From: Frankiaceae bacterium
Lineage (GTDB): Bacteria; Actinomycetota; Actinomycetes; Mycobacteriales; SCTD01
Direction: 5' to 3'
NCBI GenBank assembly: GCA_947479995.1
Contig: CANKBT010000053.1
Location: 1-13,334 of the forward strand
Length of the DNA: 13,334 nucleotides
In this document: positions 1-6,195 of the stretch, one piece after another
Numbering within the stretch: the first letter of the stretch is position 1
How the letters are laid out: every line of letters starts with the position of its first letter
Notes under the pieces: generated by a model
Database searches by the model: none
What the model was told of the DNA's origin: nothing
The model's input: only the letters and a program-made list of their open reading frames with translations
Position numbers and translations under genes: made by a program

Positions 1-152
1 CCGCGCCCCCCGCGGCGCCCCGCGCGCGCCCGCCGCAGCCGGACGCGATCGACCTGCTCGACACCGCGGGCGCGCCCGTCGCCAAGCGGCTGGCCCCGCT
101 CGCCCTGGTCGCGGTCGTCGTCCTGGTCCTGCTGAGGCGCCGCCGCCGCTGA
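1..152 (+). CDS. C-terminal end of a membrane-anchored protein (partial, function unknown)
   Basis: Only the last 49 codons of this plus-strand gene are in the window; its start lies to the left. The reading frame begins at base 3 and ends at a TGA at 150-152. The visible part has three sections: a Pro/Ala/Arg-rich stretch, a short linker (DAIDLLDTAGAPVAKRL), then one hydrophobic segment (LAPLALVAVVVLVLL) followed by five arginines at the very end. A single helix with a positive tail right at the C-terminus suggests a tail-anchored protein, or the last helix of a small membrane protein with the arginines in the cytoplasm. Some small actinobacterial envelope proteins, such as those of the DUF3618 type, end this way, but no family motif is visible, so I assign no function. 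The next gene starts 17 bases after this stop, so the two may be co-transcribed. Confidence 0.6.
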   Translation, partial: APPAAPRARPPQPDAIDLLDTAGAPVAKRLAPLALVAVVVLVLLRRRRR

Positions 153-168
153 GCCGTACCGTCGTCGC

Positions 169-1797
169 GTGGAGACGTGCGACGCGGTCGTCATCGGCTC
201 GGGCCCGAACGGCCTGGTGGCCACGGCGGTGCTCGCCGCCGCCGGGTGGGACGTCGTGTGCCTGGAGGCGCAGCCGCACCTCGGCGGGGCGGTGCGCTCG
301 ACCGAGCTCGCGCCCGGCTACACCATCGACCTGTTCTCGTCGTACTACCCGCTCGCCGCGGCGTCGCCGCACCTCAAGGCCCTGGGGCTCGAGGACCACG
401 GCCTGCGCTGGTCGCACGCGCCCTCGGTGCTCGCGCACCTGCTGGGCCCGGACGACGAGGTCGGCGCGGTGCTGCACCGGCGGCGCGAGGACACCGCCGC
501 CGGGCTCGACGCCGAGGCGCCGGGCGACGGCGACGCCTGGCTGCGGCTGTGCGCGCACTGGGACCGCGTGCGCGACCCGCTGCTGCAGGCGCTGTTCACG
601 CCGTTCCCGCCGGTGGTGCCGGGGCTCCGGCTCGCGAGGGCGCTGGGGGCGTCCGGCGCGCTCGACCTCGCCCGCCTCGCGCTGCTGCCCGTGCGGCGCA
701 TGGGCGAGGAGCTCTTCGCCGGCCAGGGCGGCCGCGCGCTGCTCGGCGGCAACGCCGCGCACGCCGACGTCGCGCCCGGTGCGGCCGGCAGCGGCGTGTT
801 CGGCTGGCTGCTCGCGATGCTCGGCCAGGACGTCGGCTGGCCGGTGCCGCAGGGCGGGTCCTCGCAGCTCGCGGCGGCGCTGCAGCGCAAGGGCGCGTCG
901 AGCGGCGCGGTGCACCGCACGGGGGAGCGCGTGGAGCAGGTGCTCGTCGAGGGCGGCCGCGCCGTCGGCGTGCGCACCGCGGGCGGCACGGTCGTGCGGG
1001 CGCGGCGCGCCGTCGTCGCCGACGTCAGCGCCCCCTCGCTGTACGGCGACCTGCTGCAGGGCGTCGACCTCCCGGCGCGGCTGCGCACGGCGCTCAAGGC
1101 GTTCCAGTGGGACACGCCCGTGGTCAAGGTCAACTGGGCGGTGCAGGGCCCGGTGCCCTGGCGCGCCCGCGGCGCCGTCGGCGCCGGCACGGTGCACCTC
1201 GGCGCCGACCCCGACGCCCTCGTGCGGCACGCCGCCGACCTCGCGCTCGGGGTGCTGCCCGAGAGCCCCTTCCTGCTGCTCGGGCAGACGACCACCGCCG
1301 ACCCGACGCGCTCGCCCGAGGGCACCGAGGCGGTCTGGGCCTACACGCACCTGCCGCGCGGCGCCGACTCCGACGCCCTCGGCGACGAGGCCGCGCGCCG
1401 GGTCGAGGCCGTCGTCGAGGCGCACGCTCCCGGCTTCGCCGACCGCGTCGTCGCCCGCACCGTGCAGCGCCCCGGTGACCTCACGGCCGCCGACGCGAAC
1501 CTCGTCGCGGGCGCCGTCAACGGCGGCACGGCCAACCTGCACCAGCAGCTGGTGCTGCGGCCGGTGCCCGGCCTCGGCCGCCCGGAAACCGTCGTGCCGG
1601 GGCTGTTCCTCGCCAGCGCCGCGGTGCACCCGGGCGGCGGCGTGCACGGCGCCCCGGGCTGGAACGCCGCCCGCGCAGCCCTCGCCTCCCGGCGCCCGGG
1701 CGGCCGGCTGGCCCTGCGGGTGACGCGCGCGCTGGCCGCCGGCGGCGACGTGCCCGTGCCGTGGGGACCGGGCGACCGGGACCGCCCCGACCTCTGA
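169..1797 (+). CDS. FAD-dependent oxidoreductase, phytoene dehydrogenase/PYROXD2-like
   Basis: A 542-residue flavoprotein of the phytoene-desaturase-related superfamily (COG1233 type). The N-terminus carries the Rossmann dinucleotide-binding motif GSGPNG at residues 10-15, with the strand-end acidic residue Glu33 (CLEAQ) expected to bind the FAD ribose, followed by the GG doublet at 39-40. The C-terminus has the second FAD-binding signature, HPGGGVHGAPGWNAARAAL, at about 487-505. There is no signal peptide or obvious membrane helix. Length fits the family (about 500-550). The GTG start at 169 is chosen because it leaves six residues before the FAD strand; no clear Shine-Dalgarno precedes it, and it lies 17 bases after the upstream stop. 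Such proteins are often annotated as carotenoid desaturases, but no carotenoid genes (crtB, crtE, crtY) are nearby and the PYROXD2-like branch has varied or unknown substrates. I therefore leave the substrate open. Confidence 0.88.
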   Translation: METCDAVVIGSGPNGLVATAVLAAAGWDVVCLEAQPHLGGAVRSTELAPGYTIDLFSSYYPLAAASPHLKALGLEDHGLRWSHAPSVLAHLLGPDDEVGAVLHRRREDTAAGLDAEAPGDGDAWLRLCAHWDRVRDPLLQALFTPFPPVVPGLRLARALGASGALDLARLALLPVRRMGEELFAGQGGRALLGGNAAHADVAPGAAGSGVFGWLLAMLGQDVGWPVPQGGSSQLAAALQRKGASSGAVHRTGERVEQVLVEGGRAVGVRTAGGTVVRARRAVVADVSAPSLYGDLLQGVDLPARLRTALKAFQWDTPVVKVNWAVQGPVPWRARGAVGAGTVHLGADPDALVRHAADLALGVLPESPFLLLGQTTTADPTRSPEGTEAVWAYTHLPRGADSDALGDEAARRVEAVVEAHAPGFADRVVARTVQRPGDLTAADANLVAGAVNGGTANLHQQLVLRPVPGLGRPETVVPGLFLASAAVHPGGGVHGAPGWNAARAALASRRPGGRLALRVTRALAAGGDVPVPWGPGDRDRPDL

Positions 1798-1804
1798 GGA
1801 GGTC
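1789..1804 (+). terminator. Weak hairpin spanning the oxidoreductase stop codon
   Basis: A perfect 6-bp inverted repeat (gacctc / gaggtc) encloses a 4-base loop, tgag, which holds the TGA stop codon. No T-tract follows. It could act as a short U-less terminator or be chance. The rest of the 148-bp spacer up to 1945 holds a 5-bp stem at 1872-1886 (cctgc / gcagg) and no open reading frame I can support. Confidence 0.25.
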
Positions 1805-1945
1805 CAGCCGACCTGCGTGCCGCCCGGACAGCGCTGCGGCGCGTGACGCACCTGGGCTGTCGCTGCCCTCACCTGCAGCGCGCAGGAGCCCTCCAGGTTC
1901 CCGGCGCACGATGGTCGACTCGGCGGAGCACGGCTGCCCCGGCGG

Positions 1946-2446
1946 TCACGCGCGGCCGTCCGCCCGCAGCCGCGCGACCACGTCCTGCGTGCTCGCGAAC
2001 CCGATCTCGGGCAGCGCGTCGAGCGGGAAGAAGGCCGCGTCGAGCGCGTCGTCCGCCGCGGCGAGCACGCCGCCGACCAGCGCGGCCTCGAAGGCGAGGA
2101 AGAACGACGCGCCGCCACCGCCCGGGTAGACGTCGACCACGGCGCCGCACCGCACGACCAGCCCGGTCTCCTCGAGCACCTCGCGGGCGGCCGCCTCGCG
2201 CGGGTCCTCGCCCGCGTCGACGTAGCCGGCGGGCAGCGCCCACAGGCCGCGGGCCGGCGGCACGCCCCGGCGCACGAGCAGCAGCCGCCCCTCGGCGTCG
2301 CGCACGACGGCGCCGACACCGACCTTCGGGTCGCGGAAGTGCCGGTGGCCGCAGGCCGTGCAGGTCGGCACGGCGCGCGGCCCCTCGCCGGCGGCGACCG
2401 GCGCGCCGCACCTCGTGCAGTGCCGCACGTCCTGCTCGACCGCCAC
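1946..2446 (-). CDS. Nudix hydrolase with N-terminal zinc ribbon
   Basis: A predicted 166-residue cytosolic Nudix pyrophosphohydrolase. Residues 10-32 form a zinc ribbon with two CxxC knuckles (Cys10, Cys13, Cys29, Cys32), followed by the FRDPKVGVGAVV strand typical of Nudix proteins with this N-terminal domain. The complete Nudix box G-x5-E-x7-RE-V-x-EE-x-G-L lies at residues 74-96; its Glu cluster (Glu89, Glu92, Glu93) coordinates the catalytic divalent metal. Family members cleave nucleoside diphosphates linked to another group (NADH, ADP-ribose, nucleoside sugars); the exact substrate cannot be read from sequence. The start is uncertain because the frame stays open far upstream. I chose the GTG at 2444-2446, eight codons before the first knuckle; a GTG at 2426-2428 is the alternative. 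Neither has a good Shine-Dalgarno. The gene is divergent from the MFS exporter, with 52 bp between the chosen starts. Confidence 0.85.
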   Translation of the reverse strand: MAVEQDVRHCTRCGAPVAAGEGPRAVPTCTACGHRHFRDPKVGVGAVVRDAEGRLLLVRRGVPPARGLWALPAGYVDAGEDPREAAAREVLEETGLVVRCGAVVDVYPGGGGASFFLAFEAALVGGVLAAADDALDAAFFPLDALPEIGFASTQDVVARLRADGRA

Positions 2447-2476
2447 GCCGTCACCGTAGAGGGGAAGGCGCAGGCG

Positions 2477-2486
2477 CCCGCGCGGG
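2477..2486. promoter_or_regulatory. 10-bp perfect palindrome in the Nudix/MFS divergent spacer
   Basis: The sequence cccgcgcggg reads the same on both strands and sits near the middle of the 52-bp gap between two divergent starts, where an operator would be expected. No -10 or -35 hexamers are recognisable around it, and no regulator gene is adjacent. GC-only palindromes of this length arise by chance in such DNA, so this is only a candidate site. Confidence 0.2.
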
Positions 2487-2498
2487 TTGCGGCAGGGG

Positions 2499-3920
2499 AT
2501 GACCTCCACCGCCCCCCGGCCCGCCGCCCGCCCGAACGTCGTCCTCGCGGTGCTCGTCGCCGCGGGCATCGCCTTCGCCCTCTCGCAGACGCTTGTGCTC
2601 CCGGCGCTGCCCGTGCTCGCCCGCGAGTACGACGCGAGCACGACCGCGACGGCGTGGGTCGTGACCGGCTTCCTGCTCTCGGCGTCGGTGGCGACGCCGG
2701 TCATCGGCAAGCTCGGCGACCTGTACGGCAAGGGGCGCGTGCTCACCGTCGTGCTGCTGCTGTTCGGCCTCGGCGGGCTGGTCAACGCGCTGGCGGGCTC
2801 CATCGAGGTGCTCATCGCCGGGCGCGTGCTGCAGGGCGTCGCCGGCGGCGTCTTCCCGCTGGCGTTCGGCATCATCCGCGACGTCTTCCCGCGCGAGCGG
2901 GTGCCCGGCGCGATCAGCCTCATCAGCGCGGTGTTCGGCATCGGCGCGGGCGTCGGCCTGCCGCTGTCCGGCGTCATCGTCGACCACACCGACGTCAGCC
3001 TGCTGTTCTGGCTCAGCCTCGTCGCGCTGCCGGCCGCGCTGGCCGCCCACCTCGTCGTGCCGGCCACCCCGCCCGGCCCGCGCAGCACCGTCGACTGGCC
3101 GGGTGCGCTGCTGCTGTCGGGCGCGCTCGCCTCGCTGCTGCTCGGCGTGACGCAGGCGTCGCGCTGGTCGTGGGGCTCGCCGCGCACCCTCGGCCTGCTC
3201 GCCCTCGGCCTGGTGCTCGGCGCCGTCTGGGTGCGGGTCGAGAGCCGGGTCGCGCAGCCGCTCATCGAGCTGCGCGTGCTGCGCCAGCCGGCGGTCGCCG
3301 CCACCAACCTCACCGGCCTGCTCGTGGGCCTGGCGATGTTCTCCGGCTTCCTGCTCATCCCGCAGCTGGCGCAGTCGCCCGAGAGCACCGGCTACGGCCT
3401 GGGCGCCTCGGCCACCGTCGCCGGGCTGCTGCTCCTGCCCAGCGCGGTCGGCCAGCTCGTCGCCGGCCCGGTCGCCGGCCGGCTGGGCGTGCGCTTCGGC
3501 TTCCGCGCGACGCTCGTGCTCGGCACCGGGCTGACCGCCACGTCGTTCCTCGTGCTCGCGGTGCTGCACACCGCGGCCTGGCACCTGCTGCTCGGCGGGT
3601 TCCTGCTCGGCATGGGCATCGCGTTCGCCTTCGCCTCGATGGCCAACCTCATCGTCGCGGCGGTGCGGCAGGAGGAGGTCGGCATCGCCACGGGCATCAA
3701 CACCGTGACCCGCACGGTGGGCGGCGCCTTCGGCTCGGCCGTCTCGAGCGCGATCCTCGCGACCACCCTCGGCGCCGGCGGGCTGCCGAGCCGCGGCGGC
3801 TACACCGCGGCGTTCGCGTTCTCGGCGGTGGCCGCGCTCGCCGCGACCGCCAGCGCCACGCGGGTGCCGGTGGCGCGTCGGGCCGAGCAGCCGGCCGAGG
3901 CGGCGCGCACCGCCGCCTGA
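2499..3920 (+). CDS. MFS exporter, DHA2-like, 14 membrane helices
   Basis: A 473-residue inner-membrane transporter of the major facilitator superfamily, probably a proton-driven exporter. About 14 hydrophobic helices can be counted, as in the DHA2 (14-TMS) drug-efflux group rather than 12-helix MFS proteins. The loop after helix 2 carries motif A (GKLGDLYGKGR). Helix 5 carries a glycine-rich segment in the position of antiporter motif C (GIGAGVGLPLSG), with Leu-Pro where GP is usual. The likely start is the ATG at 2499, giving the N-terminus MTSTAPRPAARP before helix 1; a TTG at 2487 in the same frame adds four residues. The purine run AGGGG abuts the ATG too closely to be a standard ribosome site, so the start is not firm. 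Drug, metabolite or osmolyte export cannot be distinguished. It is divergent from the Nudix gene and convergent with the cyclic-di-GMP protein, with only 7 bp between the stops. Confidence 0.88.
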   Translation: MTSTAPRPAARPNVVLAVLVAAGIAFALSQTLVLPALPVLAREYDASTTATAWVVTGFLLSASVATPVIGKLGDLYGKGRVLTVVLLLFGLGGLVNALAGSIEVLIAGRVLQGVAGGVFPLAFGIIRDVFPRERVPGAISLISAVFGIGAGVGLPLSGVIVDHTDVSLLFWLSLVALPAALAAHLVVPATPPGPRSTVDWPGALLLSGALASLLLGVTQASRWSWGSPRTLGLLALGLVLGAVWVRVESRVAQPLIELRVLRQPAVAATNLTGLLVGLAMFSGFLLIPQLAQSPESTGYGLGASATVAGLLLLPSAVGQLVAGPVAGRLGVRFGFRATLVLGTGLTATSFLVLAVLHTAAWHLLLGGFLLGMGIAFAFASMANLIVAAVRQEEVGIATGINTVTRTVGGAFGSAVSSAILATTLGAGGLPSRGGYTAAFAFSAVAALAATASATRVPVARRAEQPAEAARTAA

Positions 3921-3933
3921 CCGCCGGTCAGGC
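3915..3933. terminator. Shared hairpin at the convergent MFS / EAL-GGDEF gene ends
   Basis: A perfect 8-bp stem (gcctgacc / ggtcaggc) with a 3-base loop (gcc). The TGA stop of the MFS gene (3918-3920) lies in the left arm and the stop of the minus-strand gene (3928-3930) lies in the right arm. No T-tract follows on either side, so this would be the U-less, I-shaped type proposed for actinobacteria. It is positioned to act in both directions. The pairing is directly visible; terminator activity is inferred. Confidence 0.5.
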
Positions 3934-6060
3934 CGGGGTGCGGGCCAGCCGCACGTCGCCGCGCCCGTCCCGCTTGACGAGGTAGAGCGCCTCGTCGGCG
4001 CGGGCCAGCAGGCTGGTGTCGCTGTCGCCCGGCCCGGCGACCGCGACGCCGAGCGACAGCGAGGTGCCGGTGTCGTCGAGCACCGCCTGCCGCAGGCGGG
4101 TGCCCAGCGCCAGCGCCTCGTCGTCGCCGCCGACCTCGGCGAGCACGGCGAACTCGTCGCCGCCGATGCGGAAGACGAGGTCGCGGCCGCGCAGCACCCG
4201 CTGCATCGCGCCCGCGACCGCCACGAGCAGCCGGTCGCCCTCGGCGTGGCCGTGCGTGTCGTTGACCGCCTTGAAGCGGTCGAGGTCGACGTAGAGCACG
4301 GCGAGCCGCGCGCCCTCGGCGTGCGCGCGGGCGCGCGGCAGGTGGGCGTGGAAGGCCCCGTGGTGCCCGAGCCCGGTGAGCGCGTCGCGGTCGGCCTTGT
4401 CGCGCAGCGCGCGCACGCCGACGCCCACGCGCAGGCAGGCGCTCACCTCGGCGGCGAGCAGCTCGAGCAGCGAGACGTGCTCGGTGTCGACGCCGACGGT
4501 CGCGCGCGCGGCGACGACGAGCACGCCGAGCGTGCCGTGCGGCGAGGCCAGCCCGAGCAGCACCAGCGAGCTGAGCCCCTGGGTGCGCAGCTCCTCGTGG
4601 CCGACGAAGCCGACGCCGCTCGCCGTGCCCGTCGTGTACGAGCTGGTGCCCGCCGACGTCCAGTGCGCCATGCTCTCGAGCTGCGCGGGGGCGAGCCCCC
4701 GCAGCGCGGGCGCCAGCGGGCCGTGCGCGGCGCGCACCACGAGCCGGCCGTCCTGCACGAGGCACAGCGCCGCGGAGTCCATGCCCGACACCTCGACGGC
4801 GGCGGCGAGCGCCGCCTCGTGCAGGTCGGGCTCGGTGCCGCGCCCGGCGAGCTCGGCCAGGCCCGCCGCGTGCCGCCCGAGCTTCTGCGCCGGGCGCTCC
4901 TCGGGCAGGCCCAGCTCCTCGAGCCGCTCGCCGAGCAGCGCGACGCAGGCGTCGACCTCCCGCTCGACCGCGCCGGACAGGCGCTCGGTCGCCTCCACGT
5001 TGAGCACGCCGACGAGCCGGCCGCCGACGCGCAGCGGCACGCACAGCTCGTCGACGACGCCGGGCGCGGCCTCGAGGTAGTCCTCGCTCGCCGTCGCGCC
5101 GCGCAGCAGCGTGCGCTCGCCCGTGGCGTAGGTGCGGCCGATGACGCCGGCGTCGACGGGCATGCCGTCGAAGATCTGCCAGTAGCCGCGGGCCGCCTCG
5201 CAGCGCAGCCGGCCGCCGCGCATGAGGTAGATGCTCGGCAGCAGCCCACCGCGCCGGAACAGGTGGTGCACGACGGCGGCGCAGGCGGCCGACGCGTCGC
5301 CCGCCCCGGCCAGGCTCGGCAGCACCTGCCCGCCTCGCCGCGGGCGCGGCACCGCGCCGGGGGAGCGGGGCGTCGGCCACCCCGGCGCCGGCCGGGCGTA
5401 GAGGTAGCCCTGGGCGTACGCGACGTCGGCCGCGCGCAGCGCCTCGTGCTCGGCGAGCGTCTCGACGCCCTCGGCGACGACGGCGGCCCCGACCTCGCGC
5501 CCGAAGGCGGCGAGCGCGCGGACGAGCGCCTGGCGGCCGGGGTCGTCCTGCAGGCCGCGCACCGCACGGGGGCTCAGCTTGAGGAAGCCCGGGCGCAGCT
5601 CGACGACCAGCTCGAGGCTGGCGTAGACCGAGCCGCCGTCGTCGACCGCGAGCCGCGCGCCGTCGGCGACGTACGGCTCGAGCGCCGCGCGCAGCGCCGA
5701 CGCGCCCTCGGCCTCGTCGCTGCCGGCCGGCACCTCGAGCACCAGCGGCGCCGGCACGGCCGCCAGCAGCGCGCGGGCCTCCGGCAGGCGCAGCGTCGCG
5801 GCGCTGGCGTTGAGGAACAGCGCCCGCCCCGCGGGCGGCGGGCCGAGGGTCGACAGCGCCCGCAGGCAGGCGAGCTCCAGGTCGTCGCGCAGGCCGAACG
5901 TCGACGCGCGGCGCAGCCAGTGCTCCGGCCCGCGGCCGGTGCCGGGCATCCGGGCGAGCAGCTCGTAGCCGAGGACGCTGCCGTCGGACAGCGAGACGAC
6001 GGGCTGCGTGACGGCCATGACCGCGCCGTCGACCAGCAGCCGCTCGACGTTCGCGCGCAT
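3928..6060 (-). CDS. EAL-GAF-GAF-GGDEF cyclic-di-GMP protein
   Basis: A 710-residue soluble protein with no membrane helices. The order is EAL (about 10-225), Pro/Arg-rich linker, GAF1 (about 250-385), GAF2 (about 405-545) and GGDEF (about 555-705). The GGDEF domain looks active: GGDEF at 633-637, the substrate region DLDRFKAVNDTHGH before it, and an inhibitory RxxD site (RGRD, 624-627) exactly five residues upstream. The EAL domain keeps Glu33 (as ELL), Asn84, Glu109, Asp140-Asp141, Lys161, Glu197 and Gln217. However, loop 6 reads DGGSVYASL instead of DFGTGYSSL, the second Glu of ExTE is Ala, and the Asp of KxD is Ser163, so phosphodiesterase activity may be weak or lost. The GAF pair probably senses a small ligand. 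The ATG at 6058-6060 is chosen because GGGAG lies 4 nt upstream and the EAL domain begins soon after; the open frame extends much further by chance. It is most likely a diguanylate cyclase, possibly bifunctional. Confidence 0.93.
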   Translation of the reverse strand: MRANVERLLVDGAVMAVTQPVVSLSDGSVLGYELLARMPGTGRGPEHWLRRASTFGLRDDLELACLRALSTLGPPPAGRALFLNASAATLRLPEARALLAAVPAPLVLEVPAGSDEAEGASALRAALEPYVADGARLAVDDGGSVYASLELVVELRPGFLKLSPRAVRGLQDDPGRQALVRALAAFGREVGAAVVAEGVETLAEHEALRAADVAYAQGYLYARPAPGWPTPRSPGAVPRPRRGGQVLPSLAGAGDASAACAAVVHHLFRRGGLLPSIYLMRGGRLRCEAARGYWQIFDGMPVDAGVIGRTYATGERTLLRGATASEDYLEAAPGVVDELCVPLRVGGRLVGVLNVEATERLSGAVEREVDACVALLGERLEELGLPEERPAQKLGRHAAGLAELAGRGTEPDLHEAALAAAVEVSGMDSAALCLVQDGRLVVRAAHGPLAPALRGLAPAQLESMAHWTSAGTSSYTTGTASGVGFVGHEELRTQGLSSLVLLGLASPHGTLGVLVVAARATVGVDTEHVSLLELLAAEVSACLRVGVGVRALRDKADRDALTGLGHHGAFHAHLPRARAHAEGARLAVLYVDLDRFKAVNDTHGHAEGDRLLVAVAGAMQRVLRGRDLVFRIGGDEFAVLAEVGGDDEALALGTRLRQAVLDDTGTSLSLGVAVAGPGDSDTSLLARADEALYLVKRDGRGDVRLARTPA

Positions 6061-6064
6061 CCGA

Positions 6065-6069
6065 CTCCC
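6065..6069 (-). promoter_or_regulatory. Ribosome binding site of the EAL-GGDEF gene
   Basis: GGGAG on the minus strand lies 4 bases upstream of the ATG at 6060-6058. It fixes this start against the much longer open frame that runs on to the right. Confidence 0.6.
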
Positions 6070-6097
6070 GACCCCCTGTCCGGGGGAGCAGCCTGCC

Positions 6098-6161
6098 ACC
6101 CGCGGGCCGGGACCGCGGGTCGAGCGGCGAAGTCCACCCGCCCGGGTGCGCCGCCGGGCGG
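6098..6161. promoter_or_regulatory. Inverted repeats in the divergent EAL-GGDEF / cnoX spacer
   Basis: The 135-bp spacer 6061-6195 must hold the promoters of both divergent genes. It contains a perfect 8-bp inverted repeat at 6098-6105 and 6113-6120 (acccgcgg / ccgcgggt, 7-base loop). A second lies at 6138-6145 and 6154-6161 (ccgcccgg / ccgggcgg, 8-base loop). It overlaps a tighter dyad at 6135-6148 (cacccg cc cgggtg). A ccccc/ggggg stem lies at 6072-6086. These could be operators or folded 5' leaders. No convincing -10/-35 pair is visible on either strand; TTGACT at 6184-6189 is the only hexamer resembling a promoter element. Confidence 0.3.
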
Positions 6162-6195
6162 AAGGCGCGGGCGGCCCGTGCTGTTGACTCCCCAC

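Noticed and set aside
345..1909. Several long minus-strand frames opposite the oxidoreductase
   Set aside because: All are Ser/Arg/Ala/Pro-rich shadow translations without motifs, while the plus strand encodes a complete flavoprotein.
6184..6189. TTGACT as a -35 box for cnoX
   Set aside because: It lies only 6 bases before the cnoX ATG and no -10 element follows at the right spacing. It is kept only as a possible element of a leaderless promoter, without confidence.
6061..6195. A cyclic-di-GMP riboswitch in front of the EAL-GGDEF gene
   Set aside because: Stems are present but none of the conserved GEMM-type core sequence or tetraloop-receptor arrangement is visible, and GC-rich stems form easily by chance.
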